Below, piece after piece: positions 1 through 5,800 of a DNA stretch of 11,812 bases. The notes beneath the pieces are model-generated. The model was not told the origin of the DNA. It was given only the letters and a program-made list of their open reading frames with translations, and searched no databases. Numbering within the stretch: the first letter of the stretch is position 1; every line of letters starts with the position of its first letter. The stretch is from the NCBI GenBank assembly GCA_021324715.1, contig JAJPIN010000217.1, forward strand, positions 1 through 11,812. The letters run 5' to 3'. The translations under genes and the position numbers were made by a program. This stretch comes from Nitrososphaeria archaeon (lineage in GTDB: Archaea; Thermoproteota; Nitrososphaeria; Nitrososphaerales; Nitrososphaeraceae).

Positions 1-477
1 AAGTTTACAAAAGCAGTGATAATCTTCATAATAGGAACTATTGGTATCTTCTTTGGTGCCGAACCCTTCATAAAGTCATTGGAAGAAGTATCAATTGACA
101 TAGGTGTATCAGCGATAATCCTTTCAGTGGTAATAAGTCCTATCGCAGGTGAGATGCCAGAGAAAATTTCGTTGATGCTTCTTGCCAGAAAGGGAGCTCA
201 AGGCACCTCAATTGCTATAGCCAATGTACTGGGGTCAAAGATATTAAATAATACTCTTTTACTAGCCTTTGCTGTATTTGGTGCCATTAATCATAGTGGA
301 ATAGGGGCTATCATAGAGCGAAGTCCGATATTATCATTCCAAATGGTGCTTACAACAGTAGTCACAATTTTTGCGGTGGGTTTATTATTTAGAAAAGAAG
401 TTGGTATGAAAACTGGGTTGATACTTTTAGTGACGTATATAGTAAGTATAGGATTGCAATTTTTTATAAGTTCATAA
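1..477 (+). CDS. CaCA-family (Na+/Ca2+-type) cation exchanger, C-terminal part
   Basis: The reading frame is open at the left edge, so this is the 3' part (about 158 residues) of a longer gene; the GTG at 16 is probably internal. The fragment is very hydrophobic, with about four or five membrane-spanning stretches. Near residues 46-57 it carries SPIAGEMPEK, followed by a segment of the type AIANVLGSKILNNTLLL. This pairing of an acidic-Pro-Glu signature with a following GN/SK-type helix is what the second alpha repeat of calcium/cation antiporters looks like; the conserved acidic residue binds the cation. The likely role is exchange of Ca2+ or another cation for Na+ or H+ across the cytoplasmic membrane. 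The ion cannot be told from this half. The gene converges on the downstream protease gene, with about 70 bases between the stops, including a short T run near 523-528 that may help termination. Family assignment is fairly sure, substrate is not. Confidence 0.72.
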   Translation, partial: KFTKAVIIFIIGTIGIFFGAEPFIKSLEEVSIDIGVSAIILSVVISPIAGEMPEKISLMLLARKGAQGTSIAIANVLGSKILNNTLLLAFAVFGAINHSGIGAIIERSPILSFQMVLTTVVTIFAVGLLFRKEVGMKTGLILLVTYIVSIGLQFFISS

Positions 478-547
478 TTTTATTAGATAACTATTACAAA
501 GGATAATTAAATTGGAAATAACCGTTTTTGAACTCTTGTACAGGAGG

Positions 548-1687
548 TTAGCTATATGGGTCATTTGCTTCTTCGGATTTAGTACTATTGTTACGATCTC
601 CTAGCAGTACGCTAATATCTGAATAAGATTGATTTCTAAAAACAGTGAGATTCAGCTTATCCCCTGGTTGTTTATTTTCATCAATATATGACACTAAATC
701 CTCCATATAAGTAACATTATGATTGTCAACTGCAGTGATAATATCGCTACCATGTTTATCTCCATATTGATCAGTGGTACTTCCACGAATGCCTGCTCTG
801 TCAGATGGCCCGCCTTTTGTTAATGAATCCACGTACACTCCCTTAAAATTTCTGCTCAGATTTTCAAAATTTTCTGTTAATTTTGATGTTAAAGTTGTAG
901 CAGACATTCCTAGCCACGGATGCGTGTAATTTCCCTTTGTAATAAGAACAGGTACTATTTTAGAAATAGTGTTGGAGGGAACAGCCAAACCAATACCAGA
1001 AAATCCGCCAGCATCGGACAATACGCCAGCAGTATTCATTCCGACTACTTCCTCTTTCATGTTTAGCAAAGGTCCTCCGGAATTGCCGGGGTTAATTAAC
1101 GCATCTGTCTGAATTACACTTGGAATACTGAATTTTGATCCTTCAGTTGATATCAAGCGACCTTTTTGACTCACAATACCATCAGACATCGAGCCAGCCA
1201 ATCCATATGGGTTTCCTATCGCAATAACTTGATCTCCTACTTCTAGGGCTGACGAATTACCTAAAGCCAACGGATGTAGTCCTGATATATTATCTGTGAT
1301 TCTTATGACTGCGATGTCGTTAAATGGATCGCTTCCTATGACTGATGCCACATATCTGTTACCGTTGATGAAAGTCACATCTACCTTTTTAGAACCGTCT
1401 ACGACATGATGATTAGTGATTATCCGCCCTTCCTTATCGAACACAAAACCTGAACCCAGACTGGTTAAATTTTTATCCCCCGAAGAATCTGCTTGGGTTG
1501 GTTTATTCTCTCGAGTTATTTGTACAACGGATTCTTGTACATCTTTAAAGATCTTGCTTATTGAGTCCGAAGTAGATTTTTTTTTCCCCACTGTCTGTGC
1601 AAAAGTTTCCCCTTTTCCCGCGTGCCACAATAAAAATGATGACATAAAAAAAACGGCTATTAGAATTATAAAAAGTTGGTTTTTCAT
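548..1687 (-). CDS. HtrA/DegP-like serine protease with PDZ domain, membrane-anchored or secreted
   Basis: This 379-residue protein starts with a hydrophobic N-terminal segment (residues 4-22), a signal peptide or membrane anchor that would place the protease outside the membrane. A low-complexity linker (about 30-45) leads to a trypsin-like domain (about 45-245). The catalytic triad is complete: His94 in TNHHVV, Asp124 in FNDIAV and Ser203 in GNSGGPL. A single PDZ domain follows (about 255-362), with a polar tail. Length and order match one-PDZ DegS/HtrA proteins. The family degrades or refolds damaged envelope proteins, with the PDZ domain sensing exposed C-termini. The ATG at 1687 is supported by the signal segment directly after it and a TATA-like box about 25 bases upstream. 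The linker is encoded by a run of nine A residues after four G. It is a single-gene unit, convergent with the exchanger gene. Bacterial-type HtrA proteins are common in ammonia-oxidising archaea, so ancient transfer is plausible but not shown here. Confidence 0.93.
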   Translation of the reverse strand: MKNQLFIILIAVFFMSSFLLWHAGKGETFAQTVGKKKSTSDSISKIFKDVQESVVQITRENKPTQADSSGDKNLTSLGSGFVFDKEGRIITNHHVVDGSKKVDVTFINGNRYVASVIGSDPFNDIAVIRITDNISGLHPLALGNSSALEVGDQVIAIGNPYGLAGSMSDGIVSQKGRLISTEGSKFSIPSVIQTDALINPGNSGGPLLNMKEEVVGMNTAGVLSDAGGFSGIGLAVPSNTISKIVPVLITKGNYTHPWLGMSATTLTSKLTENFENLSRNFKGVYVDSLTKGGPSDRAGIRGSTTDQYGDKHGSDIITAVDNHNVTYMEDLVSYIDENKQPGDKLNLTVFRNQSYSDISVLLGDRNNSTKSEEANDPYS

Positions 1688-1708
1688 ATAAAAAATCCAT
1701 AATAGTAA

Positions 1709-1717
1709 TCATATAGA
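1709..1717 (-). promoter_or_regulatory. Putative TATA box of the HtrA-like gene
   Basis: On the minus strand the sequence TCTATATGA lies about 23-28 bases before the ATG at 1687. This is the distance at which archaeal TATA boxes produce a leaderless transcript, and no Shine-Dalgarno-like stretch precedes the ATG. Positional evidence only. Confidence 0.4.
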
Positions 1718-1861
1718 CTTTTCTATTGATCTGATCCTAGAAACTTAATACGACTGGAAGTAGAAGATCCGATCCATCTCACACTGCATTTGAAATTAGG
1801 GCTGAGAGATGCTATAAAATTTGACAAACTGACTTAGATAAGAAAATTGAAGCACAAAATG

Positions 1862-2170
1862 CTATCTCATATCGATCTTTTGGTATTTTTCGCTCAGTTT
1901 TATTTTAAGTTCGTCTAATTGATCAGATACCCATTTAACAAAGCCATCGGTCATTTCTTGAGGTATTTTTCTCTTTTCAGCTAATGCCAAATATCCTTCA
2001 AAGATCTTTGCATAGACAGAGTTACATACAATCATGTTTGCCAGTGCGTCTGAGACAAAGTCATCACTTTTGCTCTCTATGAAATTTCGCTTAAATAGGT
2101 TTAAAAGGTATTTAGTGCGTCTATCGATCTCATTTTGATCCATTCCATTAGCCGTTGTAAATTTGCTCAT
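1862..2170 (-). CDS. Hypothetical small helical protein (102 aa)
   Basis: I do not recognise this protein. It starts with ATG at 2170, preceded by a GAGG-type Shine-Dalgarno-like stretch about five bases upstream and a TATA-like TTTAATA about 30 bases upstream. Both support a real gene. The 102 residues are strongly charged and predicted mostly helical: about 12-33, 38-68 and 73-97, the last amphipathic and lysine-rich. There is no signal peptide, membrane segment or metal motif, and only one Cys (49), so a soluble cytoplasmic protein is expected. It stands alone, with a 174-base gap to the HtrA-like gene on the same strand and a divergent 140-base promoter region shared with the BtuF-like gene. 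Context gives no functional clue; a lineage-specific archaeal protein is likely. Confidence 0.7.
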   Translation of the reverse strand: MSKFTTANGMDQNEIDRRTKYLLNLFKRNFIESKSDDFVSDALANMIVCNSVYAKIFEGYLALAEKRKIPQEMTDGFVKWVSDQLDELKIKLSEKYQKIDMR

Positions 2171-2280
2171 ATTCCCTCACAACTAACTTGCTATTCAGTT
2201 ATTAAAATATTAATATCTATAATTTCTGGACTCGCGTGTATACCTGAATTTGTCTTAAAAGAGATTAATTATAACAACTA

Positions 2281-2289
2281 TTTAATATA
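2281..2289 (+). promoter_or_regulatory. Putative TATA box of the BtuF-like gene
   Basis: TTTAATATA lies about 22-30 bases before the GTG at 2311, the spacing expected for a leaderless archaeal mRNA. The frame upstream of that GTG closes at a stop codon (2287-2289) with no ATG in between, so promoter and start codon agree. The 2171-2310 spacer also serves the divergent small gene. Confidence 0.5.
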
Positions 2290-2310
2290 ATTAATAGTTT
2301 AGAGTCTTCA

Positions 2311-3240
2311 GTGTTTAATAGGATTGTTTCGTTTCTGCCAAGTGCTACAGAGATTATCTACATGTTGGGATCACAGGATTTATTATTTGGAGTTACCCAT
2401 CAATGTATTTGTCCCGCCGAAGCTAAAAGCAAACCTCAGATAGTAAGTTCTGTTTTTGATTCAGAATCAATGGCAAGTTTTCAAATTGAGGAGAAAATAC
2501 AAGAACTTTCACGATTGCAAAATGATCTTTTTATTATTAATTTTGATCTGCTAAAAGAAATTCAACCCGATCTTATTATCTCTCAGGCATTGTGTGACGT
2601 ATGCTCACCTCATAACAAAGAACTGAATAAGACGATGAAATTTTTGGACAATAAACCGCAGACTCTAGTTCTAGATCCCCATACAGTTGAAGAGATAATA
2701 GAAAGTATTATGATTATAGCAAAAGCTCTCGGTAAGGAGGAAGATGGTTTACGGATTAGGGATTCTCTGTACAGAAGAATCGAGAAAATTTCTAATGCAA
2801 CAAAGTTTAAGAAACCAAAGGTGGTTTGTCTGGAATGGATTGATCCGCTCTACATTTGTGGTCACTGGGTTCCTCAAATGGTTGGAATTGCTGGAGCAAT
2901 CAATGGAATTAGCAAGGTTGGAGAGCGTTCTAGTAAAATAGACTTTTCCCAAATAACCCAATTTGATCCCGATATCATAATTCTTTTGCCGTGTGGATTT
3001 GATCTTCATAAGGTATTTCAAGAATACGGTTCCCTACAAAAGAATAACCAATGGCAATCACTCAGGGCGGTTCAAAATGGTATGGTTTTCGCAGTAGATG
3101 CTCTTTCATATTTTAGTAGGCCTGGTCCAAGTATCATAACGGGTATTGAGATACTTGCTAAAATTATTAATCCAGAGTCATTTCCACAATTAATGGTCCC
3201 ATCAAACTCATATAACAGAATGAAAAAGGAACCTAACTGA
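2311..3240 (+). CDS. BtuF/TroA-type helical-backbone binding protein without signal peptide (putative cobalamin-binding)
   Basis: This 309-residue protein has the two-lobed fold of class III periplasmic binding proteins (PF01497-type, related to BtuF). Visible landmarks are the start IVSFLPSATEI (5-15), GVTHQC (27-32), the C-D-V-C pair (Cys95, Cys98), EWIDPLY followed by GHWVPQMVGIAG (175-195), and SYFSRPGP (266-273). The GHWVP and SRPGP segments are typical of the branch often named cobalamin-binding protein. Unlike transport-linked BtuF, it begins directly with the first beta strand and has no signal peptide or lipobox, and no ABC permease or ATPase gene lies beside it. It therefore probably acts in the cytoplasm, binding a corrinoid, heme or metal; the ligand is inferred only. 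Start: GTG at 2311 is the only reasonable start, since the frame upstream closes at 2287-2289 and a TATA-like box sits about 25 bases upstream. It converges on rps10 with a 25-base gap. Confidence 0.82.
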   Translation: MFNRIVSFLPSATEIIYMLGSQDLLFGVTHQCICPAEAKSKPQIVSSVFDSESMASFQIEEKIQELSRLQNDLFIINFDLLKEIQPDLIISQALCDVCSPHNKELNKTMKFLDNKPQTLVLDPHTVEEIIESIMIIAKALGKEEDGLRIRDSLYRRIEKISNATKFKKPKVVCLEWIDPLYICGHWVPQMVGIAGAINGISKVGERSSKIDFSQITQFDPDIIILLPCGFDLHKVFQEYGSLQKNNQWQSLRAVQNGMVFAVDALSYFSRPGPSIITGIEILAKIINPESFPQLMVPSNSYNRMKKEPN

Positions 3241-3265
3241 TTGATTAAAGGGAATAGAATAATTG

Positions 3266-3574
3266 CTACGTCAAAGATACTTCAATGTATACATCATCTG
3301 GGATCTTTAGTCTCATCAATTGCCTGATCGACCTATCATCTGCCCCTAAATCAATTACCCGTCTATGAATCCTCATCTCATATTTATCCCATGTGTTAGT
3401 CCCTTGTCCACAAGGCGATTTTCTAGTAACGACTTTCATTTTTTTAGTTGGTAGCGGATGTGGTCCTCTAAATTTAATCCCATTCTTTTCGCCAATACCC
3501 TTTATTTCATGACATACATTTTCGAGCATTATAAGATTAGTACTAGTTAATTTGATACGTGCTTCCTGAGTCAT
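3266..3574 (-). CDS. rps10: Small ribosomal subunit protein uS10 (S10p)
   Basis: The 102-residue protein matches archaeal/eukaryotic uS10: an N-terminal strand (ARIKLTSTN), then GPHPLPTKKMKVVTRKSPCGQGT at about 37-59 (the loop that inserts into the 30S head), WDKYEMRIHRRVIDL (62-76) and the ending IPDDVYIEVSLT. It is full length for archaeal S10. It lies nine bases after the EF-1 alpha stop on the same strand, the widely conserved archaeal EF-1 alpha/S10 pair, so it is almost certainly cotranscribed with it. A GTGAG Shine-Dalgarno-like stretch overlaps the EF-1 alpha stop codon, as expected for a downstream operon gene that is not leaderless. The usual companion tRNA gene seen after S10 in some archaea is absent; only 25 bases separate it from the convergent BtuF-like gene. 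Confidence 0.98.
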   Translation of the reverse strand: MTQEARIKLTSTNLIMLENVCHEIKGIGEKNGIKFRGPHPLPTKKMKVVTRKSPCGQGTNTWDKYEMRIHRRVIDLGADDRSIRQLMRLKIPDDVYIEVSLT

Positions 3575-3583
3575 TAATTGGAC

Positions 3584-4900
3584 TCACTTTTTGGCACTTG
3601 GGTCGTATTTCTCTACAATAGATTTAACGACACCAGCAGCTATTGTTGTTCCCATATCTCTCAGTGCAAATCTGCCGATCTCTGGAAATTCTTTGAATGT
3701 TTCTATAGCAAGTGGCCTAACAGGTTTTATCCTCACAATTGCAGCGTCACCAGTCTTTAGGAACTTGGGCTTTTCTTCAACAGCTCCACCAGTTTTAGGA
3801 TCTATTTTTGCTACAAATTCAGATAAGGTAGCAGCGACCTGCGCAGTATGGGCATGAAGTACGGGAGTATATCCAGGAGCCATTGCTGTCGGATGATGTA
3901 TAATTATTATCTGTGCTTCTATTTCTCTTGCAGCATTAGGTGGATTGTCCACAGGTCCAATTACATCTCCACGTTTGATTGACTTTTTATCTACACCTCT
4001 CAAATTAAATCCTATATTATCACCAGATTCTGCAGAGTCCATTTGGGTATGATGCGTTTCAATCGATTTAACCTCTCCAGTCACGCCAGATGGCATTACA
4101 ATCACTTTTTGGTTTGCTTTTAGAACTCCTGTTTCGATCCTTCCAACAGGCACCGTACCAACACCAGTTATGGAGTAAACATCTTGGATTGGTATTCTAA
4201 GTGGCTTCCCTAATGGCTTTTCCGGTGGTTCGAAAAGATCAAGTGTTTCATTTAGAGTGGGTCCTTTGTACCACGGCATATTTTCAGATTTCTTGACAAG
4301 GTTGTCGCCTTTCCAACCCGAAACTGGTATAAAACTTATTTTTGAAACATTGTATCCTACTAACTTTAACATTTTTTCCACAGTCTCTTTGACTTCATTG
4401 TAACGTGCTTCTGAATATCCCGAATCATCCATTTTGTTCAATGCAACTACTATTTGTCCGACACCCAACGTCCTTGACAAAAATGCGTGCTCTCTTGCTT
4501 GTCCTCCTGGATCAGTTGCCGCCTCCGTCTCTCCTGGTTTTACTGACACCACAAGAATTGCGACATCTGCTTCTGATGCTCCAGTTATCATATTTTTGAT
4601 AAAGTCTCTATGGCCAGGAGCATCAATTAAGGTATAAAAATACTTGGAAGTTTCAAATTTTTGAAATGCTAAATCTATCGTAATTCCTCTTTCTCGCTCA
4701 TCCTTAATGCTATCTAACACCCAAGCGTACTTGAAAGTATCTCCTTTCCCAGTTTCTTCAGATTCTTTAGCAAATGAATCAATGGTTCTTTGATCAATCA
4801 CACCCATATCAACTAATAAATGACCAACAATAGTCGATTTACCATTATCAACGTGTCCTACAACCACAAGATTCATGTGGGGTTTTTTACTTGCGCTCAT
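3584..4900 (-). CDS. tuf: Translation elongation factor EF-1 alpha (aEF1A)
   Basis: This GTPase carries aminoacyl-tRNA to the ribosomal A site. The 438-residue protein shows all G-box motifs: GHVDNGKS (15-22), Thr74 in RGITID, DAPGH (93-97), NKMD (155-158) and SGWKG (194-198). The beta-barrel domains 2 (about 225-320) and 3 (about 325-435) follow, the latter with HHPTAMAPGYTPVLHAHTAQ and the ending FALRDMGTTIAAGVV. Length and sequence are typical of archaeal EF-1 alpha rather than bacterial EF-Tu. The ATG at 4900 gives the expected short N-terminus. It heads the two-gene unit with rps10. Upstream lies a cupin gene, so the larger str-type cluster (S12, S7, EF-2) is not next to it. The promoter region has an A/T-rich TATA-like element and a perfect 8+8 inverted repeat, described separately. 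Confidence 0.98.
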   Translation of the reverse strand: MSASKKPHMNLVVVGHVDNGKSTIVGHLLVDMGVIDQRTIDSFAKESEETGKGDTFKYAWVLDSIKDERERGITIDLAFQKFETSKYFYTLIDAPGHRDFIKNMITGASEADVAILVVSVKPGETEAATDPGGQAREHAFLSRTLGVGQIVVALNKMDDSGYSEARYNEVKETVEKMLKLVGYNVSKISFIPVSGWKGDNLVKKSENMPWYKGPTLNETLDLFEPPEKPLGKPLRIPIQDVYSITGVGTVPVGRIETGVLKANQKVIVMPSGVTGEVKSIETHHTQMDSAESGDNIGFNLRGVDKKSIKRGDVIGPVDNPPNAAREIEAQIIIIHHPTAMAPGYTPVLHAHTAQVAATLSEFVAKIDPKTGGAVEEKPKFLKTGDAAIVRIKPVRPLAIETFKEFPEIGRFALRDMGTTIAAGVVKSIVEKYDPSAKK

Positions 4901-4921
4901 TAGATTAAGAGCGATAAGAGG

Positions 4922-4948
4922 GCTTTATTTGTATTTCGTTAAATACAA
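4922..4948 (-). promoter_or_regulatory. EF-1 alpha promoter: TATA-like element overlapped by a perfect dyad
   Basis: On the minus strand an AAATAAA element (4922-4930) lies about 23-30 bases before the ATG at 4900. It abuts a perfect inverted repeat on its upstream side: TTGTATTT (4929-4936), four bases, then AAATACAA (4941-4948). The dyad would cover the BRE position, where TFB binds. It could be an operator for this highly expressed gene or simply part of a strong core promoter. The repeat is directly visible; its role is inferred. Confidence 0.4.
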
Positions 4949-5032
4949 CGCAGTTTTGTCATCAAAATTCTGCTTCATTAGTTACTATTCGAGGTATTAT
5001 ATCTAACGTTCTATAAATGCAATCTCTAAATT

Positions 5033-5374
5033 CTAATCCCTGTCATAATCATCTTCAATTCTGACGATATCGTTTTCATCAAAGCTGCCATAAGAAATTT
5101 CCAAAACAATACAACCAGAATTGCTCGCTTGAATTCTATGCCTTGCCCCCGGTGGGATTATGATATCATCGCCTTCCTTCAAGGATGATTTTTCGTTCTG
5201 TACTTCTACCTTGGCTGAACCCTTAACGATTTTCCAAAATTCCTTTCGTTTATTATGATATTGAAGACTTAATCTTGAATCAGGTTTTATGTAAAGTAAT
5301 TTAACCGTACATCGTTCATTCTCATTGAATTTTTCAAATGAACCCCATGGTCGTTTTTCCGTGTATACTTCCAC
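5033..5374 (-). CDS. Single-domain cupin, mannose-6-phosphate isomerase type II-like
   Basis: The 113-residue protein is a single cupin barrel resembling the C-terminal isomerase domain of bifunctional mannose-1-phosphate guanylyltransferase/mannose-6-phosphate isomerases. Diagnostic pieces are RPWGSFEKF (8-16), LSLQYHNKRKEFWKIVKG (35-52), IIIPPGARHRI (71-81) and the tail ending EDDYDR. Expected metal ligands Gln38, His40, Glu45 and His79 are all present. It could interconvert fructose-6-phosphate and mannose-6-phosphate for glycan or lipid precursor synthesis, but stand-alone cupins of this type may have another sugar substrate, and no sugar nucleotide gene is adjacent. Start: GTG at 5374 gives the canonical short N-terminus before RPWG, with a TATA-like element about 20-28 bases upstream. 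It is separated by 132 bases from the EF-1 alpha gene and is divergent from the small Cys-rich gene. Confidence 0.85.
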   Translation of the reverse strand: MEVYTEKRPWGSFEKFNENERCTVKLLYIKPDSRLSLQYHNKRKEFWKIVKGSAKVEVQNEKSSLKEGDDIIIPPGARHRIQASNSGCIVLEISYGSFDENDIVRIEDDYDRD

Positions 5375-5392
5375 AAAAAAACAATGAAAAAG

Positions 5393-5403
5393 TATAATTT
5401 AAT
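5393..5403 (-). promoter_or_regulatory. Putative TATA element of the cupin gene
   Basis: The minus strand reads TTAAATTATA in the interval about 19-29 bases before the GTG at 5374, which fits a leaderless or near-leaderless archaeal promoter. The surrounding 85-base spacer is very AT-rich, so the exact box is uncertain. Confidence 0.35.
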
Positions 5404-5474
5404 TATTGTCATCACTTTTATAGTAAAAAATAAACGACAGCTTCTGTATTTTATAATTATTGCCTAAATCTTCA

Positions 5475-5654
5475 ATGTGTATTTGCAATAATCATGGGGA
5501 TTGCAAAGGATTGATAGTGGAGGAGGAAGCGTTGAAAAATTTTTGTTCCTGTAATTGTCACAATAATAGTTATCAACTAATCCAAAATTCAATTGCATTT
5601 AATAATATTGAGAGTACTAGGAATACCGGCATTAGCCAAAACATGGATTACTAA
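5475..5654 (+). CDS. Small cysteine-rich protein, putative zinc-binding (59 aa)
   Basis: I know no named family for this short protein. From ATG 5475 it begins MCICNNHGDC and later has CSCNCH. That gives three Cys (2, 4, 10) with His7 at the N-terminus, and three Cys (24, 26, 28) plus His29 after a short acidic helix. The paired Cys-x-Cys clusters suggest a zinc or other metal knuckle. The last 30 residues are polar and low in complexity (Asn, Ser, Gln-rich). A TTG at 5460 would add five residues and cannot be excluded; ATG is chosen because Cys2 follows directly, which I judge more natural. It has no signal peptide or membrane segment. It is divergent from the cupin gene with an 85-base AT-rich spacer. 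Coding status rests mainly on the ordered Cys pattern, so it is likely but not certain. Confidence 0.6.
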   Translation: MCICNNHGDCKGLIVEEEALKNFCSCNCHNNSYQLIQNSIAFNNIESTRNTGISQNMDY

Positions 5655-5675
5655 TGTTTAGTTCTAGAACAAACA
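5655..5675. repeat. Imperfect palindrome just after the Cys-rich gene
   Basis: Directly after the stop codon of the small Cys-rich gene, GTTCTAGAAC (5661-5670) is a perfect palindrome. It is flanked by TGTTT on the left and AAACA on the right, with one unpaired A. It could form a short hairpin at the mRNA 3' end or be a protein site. The rest of the spacer to 5800 is AT-rich and shows nothing else I can support. Confidence 0.4.
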
Positions 5676-5800
5676 CTTAACATTAACAAGTAGAATAAAA
5701 TCATGTAGTACCATTAGAATAGAATATGTGACTAAAAAGAAATTATGGGCATTCTAGCAAATATTAATTCATCAATTTCCAATTTTGCGATCATTATTAG

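Noticed and set aside
323..490. Unusual residues (Asn, Gln) in the IleRS editing segment as a possible loss of proofreading
   Set aside because: The residues that matter for editing (His and Asp equivalent to E. coli His333 and Asp342) are retained, and the varying positions also vary in the family. The coordinates given here are protein-scale context only; the gene is at 5801-9016.
1688..1861. Spacer between the HtrA-like gene and the small helical gene as a hidden gene or RNA
   Set aside because: No frame of useful length with a start signal and no convincing stem-loop beyond the protease promoter; ordinary spacer.
3241..3265. Possible tRNA or terminator between S10 and the BtuF-like gene
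   Set aside because: Only 25 bases, too short for a tRNA, with no stem and no clear T run.
3591..4637. Several open frames on the plus strand opposite EF-1 alpha (for example 3591-3857 and 4434-4637)
   Set aside because: They lie fully antisense to a strongly conserved gene, have no recognisable domain and no promoter, and reflect codon bias on the other strand.
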